A DNA stretch of 64,000 nt from Candidatus Altimarinota bacterium. Lineage in GTDB: Bacteria > Patescibacteriota > Gracilibacteria > UBA4473. Position numbers and translations under genes: made by a program. The notes under the pieces are model-generated. The model did not search any database. It had not been told where the DNA came from and saw nothing but the letters and a program-made list of their open reading frames with translations. Where the stretch lies: positions 62,001-126,000 of the forward strand of contig JAIPIF010000003.1 of NCBI GenBank assembly GCA_021734785.1. The letters are read 5' to 3'. Below are positions 57,360 to 64,000 of the stretch, in pieces (the stretch's first letter is position 1; each line of letters begins with the position of its first letter).

Positions 57360-60300
57360 CTACCGCTTGAAGCCGGCAGTGTCACTGGTGGTGATTTTTC
57401 CACCAGATCGGATACGGATGCGCTGGGGTGGTGTCCCATCGAAGTGCAATTTTGTGGTGCCCTGGAGTTTGAGGATCACACTGTCATCGATGATGATGTC
57501 TCCCGGCACAGAGTAGTTTTGGTCAAGGATTTCGCAGGTGCGCGGCAGCGTCCAGTCTCCAGATGCCGGCGGCGCACAGCGGTTGTAATTGATCGTGAAG
57601 ATGTACTCCGTGCCCCAGGTGCCCATACCGTTTTGGGGTCGCACGTGGAAGTACGCCACGCCATCAGTGATCGAAATGCCATCGACGTACGGCGTGGTGA
57701 CCGAGCTCTCCGTGCCAGTGATAGTCGGCGTGGAGGTCGTGTTGAGCTCGTAAAAGAAGGTATCGTCCGAGGTCGACTCCGGATCCGTCCAGCTGAACGA
57801 AATCTGGTCGTCCAGTCCCGTGGCGGGATACTGGAACCACGTGGCAGAAGTGAGACTCGTCCGGTCGGACAAACTCGCTCCTGCGTCCACGGCAACGATT
57901 TCGGGTGCGCCGTCGAGATCGACTTTGACATCGATGGAGCCGAGCGTGGAAACTCTGCCGACGTTGTCCCAGGTTTTGTACCGGAGCGTGTCGTCCGTAT
58001 TGGTCGTGACAGAAATCGTGGTGCCTGCGGTGCCACTGGCCGGATCACAGGCTGCGCCCCAGCAGTACTTGGTCGAGGCCACGCCGCTGCCGGTACCATC
58101 CCCCGGGGTCAGCGTGATCGTCTGCTCGGTCCCCACCCAGACGCCATCGTGGAGGTAGTCATCCGTGACAGTTGGGTCATCGTTATCAATCTTGACCCAC
58201 TCACCGGTCTGGCTGTATCCACTGCCATTTGCGACTCGATCGTACATGTAGGCCGTCACACCGTACTCTGCACTTGTCCCCGAACCCGTAACGACTTTCC
58301 ATTTCCCGGTGGCAGCAGTGGCAGGAGCGCCACAGCCTCCCACGGTGTCACAGACCGCTTCCTGAATGTCCAGATGCGCATCATCTTGGACAGAAGGATT
58401 TTCGGTGTAACTCGTAAAGACATTTCCGTAGCCAACATTCAAAGAATTTGCGGACGATTTAATATTGTCACTGCCATCCCAACCGCCCACATTGGCATTG
58501 TCTTTGGTAAATTCAAGATACTGAGTAGTCGTCCCAGAAATAGCATCTGTGTGTGTGAGCGACACATAAAATGTCTGCCCCGCCGTCACCCAGCAGTCGG
58601 ATCCATTTATGTATGTACAGCCTGAGAGCGAAACGGCATTGTAGGTCGGATTTGTTTTGTCGTATTTGAGGATAAAGACGCGTTCGGTCCCCCACACCCC
58701 AGCCCCTGTTTTGGGACGAACATGGAAGTAGCTCGTGCCCTCTGCAACCGTGATGTTGTCCACGTACGGATTGGATGTCGAGCTCTCGGTGCCATCGATG
58801 CTGTCCGCCGTAGCCGAAGCATTGAGCTCGTAGTAAAAAGTGTCATTTGATCCTGATGCAGGATCCGTCCAGCTGAAGGAAATCTGGTCATCCCCTCCCG
58901 TGTCGGGGTAACTTCCACTTACATTTCGTCGGAACCAGGCATCCGAGATCAGCTCCGTGCGGTCAGAGGAATCCGGCCCCGCATCCAGCGCCACGATGTC
59001 CGGCACGCCGGTGTCGAGTTTGGTGGTGTCGCTGCTGGTGAAGGTACTCGTCGTGCCCAGCGCGTCGGCCACGGTGTAGCGGAACTGGTAGCAATTGCCA
59101 CTCGTGCCGGTGAAGGTGTACTCGGTCGCCGCGGCCGTTTCAGAAACCGCAGTGTCGGTCCAGCTCCCGAAGCTCCCACAACTGCCGGCAGAAAGGGTGG
59201 CAGAACGATATTCGAGGAGATAATCGCCGGCCGTGGAAGACAATCCCGCCCCCGCATCCGCGCCCGGATCGACCACCACAGAAATGTCTGCCGTCGACTG
59301 GTACCCATCCGTGTGGGTCACCGATCCGCCCGCCGGGCCGGTGGTGTCGATCTGGTACGGCCCGCGGTGCACGGTCGCCGTGGCAGCGGCCCAGTTGCCA
59401 GCGTTGTCCACGGGGAGAATATTCAGGTACCAATTATTTCCATCTGCAAGCGCGGAGGAGGTGATGGTTTCAAGAGAATTTTCCAGATTCTTGCTTGGGC
59501 TGGAAATATCGCTCACCCCCTGCGTCCAGCTGGTGGCGTATCCGTCGAGACCCGTGGTGACGGTGGTGGAATCGACTTCTTCGACACGGATGTCATCCGT
59601 CCAGGTCGATCCATTTGGATAATTGTGAGGATACACAAGGACTCGCAGGTTTGTCGTGGTGGCGGTTCCCGTTTTTTCCACGTACGTCCAATCGGTCGTG
59701 CCGGTGATATTTGTCTCCACCAATCCAGCAAATGCTCCCTCGGTGGTGATGTAGTGATTCCCTGCTGTCAGATCACTCTTGATCCAACCGCTCACACGGT
59801 ACATCTTTCCCACTTCTACCGTCACATCTTGGAGAGCATATGGTTTTTCAATAGTTCCATCATGGATTCCCTTGAGTGAGAATGCTCCGCGTTTTACTTC
59901 ATCTGTTGCGGGATCATAAGGAGAATGAACACTCCATGAACTTTCTCCGTTTTCAAAGCTTCCATTTGCTAGCATATTCGAAACATTCCCCAGCTGATCG
60001 TACGCAGAGACAAAGAAGAAATAATCATCGCCCGCATCCACCGAGTCGGTAAACGAAACCGTCGGTGTGGTGTCCGTGCTCCACGTACTGGTGGCATCCC
60101 CCCCGAGGCCCGTCGGAGCGGCGGGGGCGGTGTCATCAGTGGCTCCCGCATCCGCGTACGAAACGCCCAATTGATTGAGCTTTCCTTCGTACCCAACCGC
60201 AGGAGTCGACACACTTCCTCCCAACGATGTGTAATCTAGACGAACACGACCATCGCCTCCTGCTCCTCCACAGTCATCTCCCAAAGATTTATTGTCACAA

Positions 60301-63300
60301 ACACTGGGGCCCCCCGCAGCCGAAAGGGTATCGACGGTAATGTTGGATGCCTGAAGCCATACCGTCCCACCAGCTCCTCCTCCTGGCCCCCCATCATAGA
60401 CCGGATCGGTCGAGTGTCCGTTTGCATTCACATTCGCATTCGAAATGGTATCCGCCGCGATGAAGACAATTCCGCCGCCGTGTCCACCACGCTGACAATA
60501 GTAGGTGCTGTCCAGCCCATCGAAAAGACCTTGATCACAACCAGAATCATCTGAGTCAGAACCTCCACCACCACCGCCACCAAAGAACATTTTTTCGAGA
60601 CTGGATGACCCGACCGTTCCGCCGCCAAGAGGATTACTGCACTGGGTGTTTCCTGTCTGGCAATCCTGTCCGGAAGTTGCATGTCCTCCTCCAGCAGCTC
60701 CATCGCCTCCATCGTTTACAGGAGTAGCGGATCCGCCACCACCAATTCCATTCGCCAGATAACGATCATCACAAACTGCCGTTTCTCCCTGTTTCCCCCA
60801 TCCAGTAATCCCTTCACCCTGTCCACCATCATCGACATTTCCTGGATTAAACACGGCTCCACCACGGAACCCGCGACCGTACGCACTGACCTCCCCTTGG
60901 ATATCCACATCGCCGGTGGCACGGAACGCCACAATTCCACCCTGTGCTCCATTCCAATGATCCGCCACGATGGAAGCCCCAGACTGCACCGTGACATCGG
61001 TGTAATTTGGCACGCGCACTACCTGCGCCACGGATGCCGTGTGATCTCCTGCCGGTGGATTTTCACCGGTGACAGGGTTCGTGATTTCTGGGTCAAAGTA
61101 GCAGTACTGATTGCGGGTTCCACCGCGGAGCGTGAGGGTGTTTCCATCCACGCTGGCCACATGCCGGAATTCGTACATACCCGCCGTACAATCGCTGTCT
61201 CCTTCTTGCATCTGGATGAGCAACACTTCATCTCCAGTATCAAACGCCGATCCATTCGCCACGGGGAGAGTCAGACTTCCGGCAGCGACATCCTGCGTGA
61301 GGTAGGTGGAATCATTCACCACTGTGTCCGCTGTACTGACTGTGAGTGATCCATCCACTCCAGTCCCCGGCGTGTATAATGGCAGTTTTTCGTACGTTCC
61401 GCCTGCGCTATCTGCCCGAGAAATTTCATGCTCAAGTCGCCCCGACTGCATGTCGTCGATGATTTCGGTCTGGGTGAGAGCACGAGAGTAGACGCGGACT
61501 TCGTCGATGTCTCCGTCGAAATAAATGTCGCTACTCCCCCCTCTCGCTCGTCTTCCGAGTACCAATTCGTCATCTGTGTTATAACCAGCGATTCCAGTAC
61601 TAGCAATAGTTTCGTCAATTCCATCGACGTATACTTTAACATCATTGGTCGTACTTGTGTACGTTACTGAAACATGATGCCAAGTATCGGTTGTCACTGC
61701 ACCAGATTTTGCCTGATACCCCATTCCGGCATCACGTTTTTGTATGAAAAATCCGAGGTCTTGACGATATCCGAGAATGTAATCGTTGTTAGCATCCACA
61801 TGTTTTCCCAGAATAAAACCATTCATCGTTCCAGAAACGGGTTTGGCCCATGCGGAGATCGTGACATCTCCCGTGATGTCCTGAGAAGTGTCGTCTGCAA
61901 TACTGATATAATCACTTGTCCCATTGAAGCTCATCGCTCCTCCATTCCCTGCTTTGCCGTCAACAAATGTCGCGCCACTGATCGTGCCGTCATTGTCAGA
62001 AGAACTCCAATCGTACGCCGTACTGCCCGAGCCTTCTTCGAAGGGCAGGTACAGCACCAGATCACTGTCCCCGGCGGAAAGTGAGAGATCCACTTCGTCA
62101 TTGGCATTGTCCGCCGTGGCGGTCACGTCGGAAGTCGGCGGCCCCGTCCGATCCTCCGTGATGTCACACACCGTGCTGCTCCAGGCAGACGTGTGGGCGG
62201 CGCCGGCGTCTTGCTTGCGCACGCGGTAACAGTACCGCTGATTGTCGGCAAGAGACGTGTGCGTGTACGACGCCGTGCTGCCCGTGTACACAGAAGCACT
62301 CGTGGGTGCCGTGGTTTCCAGCAAATATTCGTATCCCGCTGTCAGCGCCCCCGCCCAACTCAGAGAAATCTTGCCCGTCTCGGAATTCAACGACTGATCC
62401 GTCTGGGCTGTCACCTGCAGATTGGTCGGCGCAGCGAGTCCCGCACAGTCCCCCGTCGCGTCACAGTACTGATCGCCCTGACACTGGGCATCGGTCTCAC
62501 AGTCTTTCCACACGCCCGCATCACAGAAATCGTTGTCGCCATCGCTGTCCAGATCGGTGCTGGTGTCGCCATCGGAAACGTACGAGCCGACGGAAATGTC
62601 TGTCTGACAGGCCCCTGTCGGCATACAGAGATCGGTTCCGGCTGCGCCACAGATATTTCCAGTGGAGGTGTCACACGCCGACCAGCTCGGCGTGGCTGGA
62701 TTTTGGAAACAGTTTCCGCTGGAACACACCGCATTGGCATCACAATCGCCGTACCCGTTGCTGAGCTTGATTTCACAATTGCCGGAGGTACACGTCCCCG
62801 TACAGCTCGATGTGGTACAGGTGGGTCCGCCCTCCAGCACCGTGCCACCCACTGCCGCCGTACAGCAGGTCTGATCACAGCTGGAGTAGCCACAATCGCT
62901 GCCACACTTCTCATCGGCCACAGCTGATTGGGTCCAGGATGTCGTCTCAGCAGTAAGATCGGCACACTGTCCGGCCGTCTGCTCGTCACACTGCGTGGCG
63001 GCTCCACATTTGCTTTCACAGAGTCCGTCTCCCGTGCCGCCGGCGGTCTGCACCTCCGCATTACAAGAAACACACGCGCCCCCATCATCATCTTTTCCGG
63101 GATACGTCCCCGTCACAGCGCCCAGCGGACAACAGTCTGAGTCGGCGGTCGCCACGTACCCGGTCGGCACACAGAATGTCGCCGACGCATTACAACTTCC
63201 CTCGTTGTCATTGGGATCCTCTCCGGCGGTGTAATCCGCTCCTGCCGATTCTTCCGCCCCGACCTCCAGGTAGTAGGTTTTTTCTTCGGTAATGGCCGTG

Positions 63301-63998
63301 TCGAGCGTGGCCCAAGTGACACTGTCTTCAAAGTAATCCCCGTACGTGCCTTCGTTGGTGTCGATGCCGCTGTACGACTGACGGCCTGGATTGTAGTAAA
63401 TCGTACCCGGATACGTGCCGTCGGTGAAGTGCGATGTGTTCGTCACTGTGTCGTAGTCCCCGATGCGGATGGCGTGTCCCCCATCGGTGGAGGCCTGCGC
63501 TTCATCGGCCACCTCGACATTGACGGTGATGGTCGCGCCACTCTGGCTCATCGAACACGTCGCCAAGTACGGCCCCTGTGAGGTCAAACATTTCCAGGCG
63601 ACATCCTGATTGCTCGTGCCATTGCCCGCGTCAAAAAACACCGCCTGACTTTCACACGACGCCCCGTCATTTGGGGTGGGATGTCCCTCGCCGTACGGAT
63701 CTTCGCTGGCGGCGCCGTCACAGTCATCAGGAGTCTGGCCGGTGGCAATCTGTGTTTTCCAAATGTTGCTGCTGCCGTCGCTGTCACAGTACAGTCCCAC
63801 CCGTCGCACACAGCCGCTGTCATTGGTCGCGATGCCCCCCAGACTGGCCGAGCAGCCAAAGATGGCTCCGTCGATATTCAGGAATTGTCCCGTCGGATCG
63901 GTGGCCTCGTCGGCGACCACGTTTCCGTTGATACAGACGGGATTGCCCGCGCCGACATTTCCCCAGTCGTCATCGACTCCATCATCGCCACAGCACTG
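57360..63998 (-). CDS. Giant secreted multidomain protein (5' end outside window)
   Basis: At least 2,213 residues; the frame is open to the window edge. Modules from the visible N-side: Cys-rich eukaryote-like segments (C-x2-C..., about 62400-63990), an FN3 domain, a LamG/ConA-like domain (about 61440-62080, LVLYLPFEEGSGST ... DIDEVRVYSRALT), a Gly-rich segment (about 60150-60990) with a run of seven Gly, a CBM-like module (NGSFENGESSW, about 59560-59985), and a tandem-like pair of about 110-residue domains (58660-59015 and 57600-57915), each with DDQISFSWTDP and AYFHVRP or SYFHVRP. The C-terminus ends ...SGGKITTSDTAGFKR with no SLH, LPXTG or membrane anchor visible. It is probably extracellular; GC-rich compared with the orphan genes. 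Confidence 0.85.
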   Translation of the reverse strand, partial: QCCGDDGVDDDWGNVGAGNPVCINGNVVADEATDPTGQFLNIDGAIFGCSASLGGIATNDSGCVRRVGLYCDSDGSSNIWKTQIATGQTPDDCDGAASEDPYGEGHPTPNDGASCESQAVFFDAGNGTSNQDVAWKCLTSQGPYLATCSMSQSGATITVNVEVADEAQASTDGGHAIRIGDYDTVTNTSHFTDGTYPGTIYYNPGRQSYSGIDTNEGTYGDYFEDSVTWATLDTAITEEKTYYLEVGAEESAGADYTAGEDPNDNEGSCNASATFCVPTGYVATADSDCCPLGAVTGTYPGKDDDGGACVSCNAEVQTAGGTGDGLCESKCGAATQCDEQTAGQCADLTAETTSWTQSAVADEKCGSDCGYSSCDQTCCTAAVGGTVLEGGPTCTTSSCTGTCTSGNCEIKLSNGYGDCDANAVCSSGNCFQNPATPSWSACDTSTGNICGAAGTDLCMPTGACQTDISVGSYVSDGDTSTDLDSDGDNDFCDAGVWKDCETDAQCQGDQYCDATGDCAGLAAPTNLQVTAQTDQSLNSETGKISLSWAGALTAGYEYLLETTAPTSASVYTGSTASYTHTSLADNQRYCYRVRKQDAGAAHTSAWSSTVCDITEDRTGPPTSDVTATADNANDEVDLSLSAGDSDLVLYLPFEEGSGSTAYDWSSSDNDGTISGATFVDGKAGNGGAMSFNGTSDYISIADDTSQDITGDVTISAWAKPVSGTMNGFILGKHVDANNDYILGYRQDLGFFIQKRDAGMGYQAKSGAVTTDTWHHVSVTYTSTTNDVKVYVDGIDETIASTGIAGYNTDDELVLGRRARGGSSDIYFDGDIDEVRVYSRALTQTEIIDDMQSGRLEHEISRADSAGGTYEKLPLYTPGTGVDGSLTVSTADTVVNDSTYLTQDVAAGSLTLPVANGSAFDTGDEVLLIQMQEGDSDCTAGMYEFRHVASVDGNTLTLRGGTRNQYCYFDPEITNPVTGENPPAGDHTASVAQVVRVPNYTDVTVQSGASIVADHWNGAQGGIVAFRATGDVDIQGEVSAYGRGFRGGAVFNPGNVDDGGQGEGITGWGKQGETAVCDDRYLANGIGGGGSATPVNDGGDGAAGGGHATSGQDCQTGNTQCSNPLGGGTVGSSSLEKMFFGGGGGGGSDSDDSGCDQGLFDGLDSTYYCQRGGHGGGIVFIAADTISNANVNANGHSTDPVYDGGPGGGAGGTVWLQASNITVDTLSAAGGPSVCDNKSLGDDCGGAGGDGRVRLDYTSLGGSVSTPAVGYEGKLNQLGVSYADAGATDDTAPAAPTGLGGDATSTWSTDTTPTVSFTDSVDAGDDYFFFVSAYDQLGNVSNMLANGSFENGESSWSVHSPYDPATDEVKRGAFSLKGIHDGTIEKPYALQDVTVEVGKMYRVSGWIKSDLTAGNHYITTEGAFAGLVETNITGTTDWTYVEKTGTATTTNLRVLVYPHNYPNGSTWTDDIRVEEVDSTTVTTGLDGYATSWTQGVSDISSPSKNLENSLETITSSALADGNNWYLNILPVDNAGNWAAATATVHRGPYQIDTTGPAGGSVTHTDGYQSTADISVVVDPGADAGAGLSSTAGDYLLEYRSATLSAGSCGSFGSWTDTAVSETAAATEYTFTGTSGNCYQFRYTVADALGTTSTFTSSDTTKLDTGVPDIVALDAGPDSSDRTELISDAWFRRNVSGSYPDTGGDDQISFSWTDPASGSNDTFYYELNASATADSIDGTESSTSNPYVDNITVAEGTSYFHVRPKTGAGVWGTERVFILKYDKTNPTYNAVSLSGCTYINGSDCWVTAGQTFYVSLTHTDAISGTTTQYLEFTKDNANVGGWDGSDNIKSSANSLNVGYGNVFTSYTENPSVQDDAHLDIQEAVCDTVGGCGAPATAATGKWKVVTGSGTSAEYGVTAYMYDRVANGSGYSQTGEWVKIDNDDPTVTDDYLHDGVWVGTEQTITLTPGDGTGSGVASTKYCWGAACDPASGTAGTTISVTTNTDDTLRYKTWDNVGRVSTLGSIDVKVDLDGAPEIVAVDAGASLSDRTSLTSATWFQYPATGLDDQISFSWTDPESTSDDTFFYELNTTSTPTITGTESSVTTPYVDGISITDGVAYFHVRPQNGMGTWGTEYIFTINYNRCAPPASGDWTLPRTCEILDQNYSVPGDIIIDDSVILKLQGTTKLHFDGTPPQRIRIRSGGKITTSDTAGFKR

Positions 63999-64000
63999 GC

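Noticed and set aside
57360-63998. Sortase substrate signal in the second giant protein
   Set aside because: The C-terminus ends ...TAGFKR with no LPXTG-like motif or hydrophobic tail.
1-64000. UGA recoded as Gly (Gracilibacteria/SR1 code)
   Set aside because: Many genes end properly in TGA with ATGA or TGATG coupling, and no conserved domain needs readthrough of TGA.

Overview
The window looks like a chromosomal segment of a small-genome Patescibacteria/CPR bacterium, most plausibly of the Peregrinibacteria type. This placement is inferred from gene style, not from a marker-gene tree. Supporting observations are giant secreted proteins with SLH, FN3, LamG and Cys-rich 'DGIQNG' modules, a Gram-positive-like surface (sortase, SLH proteins, 3D/PG-binding protein), many orphan genes, and almost no Shine-Dalgarno sequences. 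UGA is a normal stop here (recR and uvrD end in TGA; ATGA and TGATG overlaps are used), which argues against Gracilibacteria/SR1 recoding. There is no rRNA, CRISPR array, prophage or complete IS element.

Layout. 1-8144: 3' part of a giant SLH surface protein. 8200-9560: an AT-rich orphan gene split by an in-frame TAG, bracketed by two identical 36-bp terminators. 9599-14838: operon mscS-like / phosphodiesterase / UvrD-type helicase-nuclease / GNAT. 14947-21149 (minus): sortase, trpS, fasciclin protein, LOG-family protein, glyS. 21284-26483: conserved orphan, tRNA-Asp, small membrane protein, NAD-dependent epimerase, membrane protein with six Cys-rich repeats, YtxH-like protein with a histone-like tail. 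26589-31971: purE-like/hisS pair, recR, and a five-gene minus operon (MGMT domain, PsiE, GT2, two orphans). 32020-32312: a promoter-to-terminator unit with a candidate structured RNA and a 13-codon ORF. 32310-40530 (minus, one plus orphan): leuS with a transposase-like insertion, membrane and lipoproteins, 3D/PG-binding protein. 40732-43842: SLH protein, NrnA-like phosphoesterase, SemiSWEET, orphan. 43917-44522: two tRNA-Leu genes in a field of palindromic repeats. 44584-54237 (mostly minus): second MscS, half-length carB, lgt, pilus-motif membrane protein, pyrG, ruvB, PH-domain protein. 54301-57245: lepB and two secreted proteins. 57360 to the window end: 3' part of a second giant secreted protein.

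How the genes fit together. The set covers translation (four aaRS, three tRNAs), DNA repair and recombination (UvrD-nuclease, RecR, RuvB, MGMT), CTP and carbamoyl-phosphate metabolism, protein export and surface assembly (LepB, Lgt, sortase, SLH proteins, lipoprotein) and osmotic protection (two MscS proteins).

Most noteworthy: (1) LeuRS carries an in-frame Y1/HUH (RAYT-like) transposase domain with an HVH motif and candidate catalytic Tyr at the start of its editing domain, and the insert contains a pair of REP-like hairpins; (2) a candidate structured RNA lies at 32056-32310; (3) the pyrG promoter places its predicted start in a CCC run that opens a 7-bp hairpin ending just before the ATG, resembling the CTP-sensing start-site switch known for E. 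coli pyrC; (4) many promoters have the -10 box only 4-15 nt before the ATG, implying leaderless mRNAs, and trpS and ruvB share an identical 17-mer there; (5) bipartite palindromic modules surround the tRNA-Leu genes.
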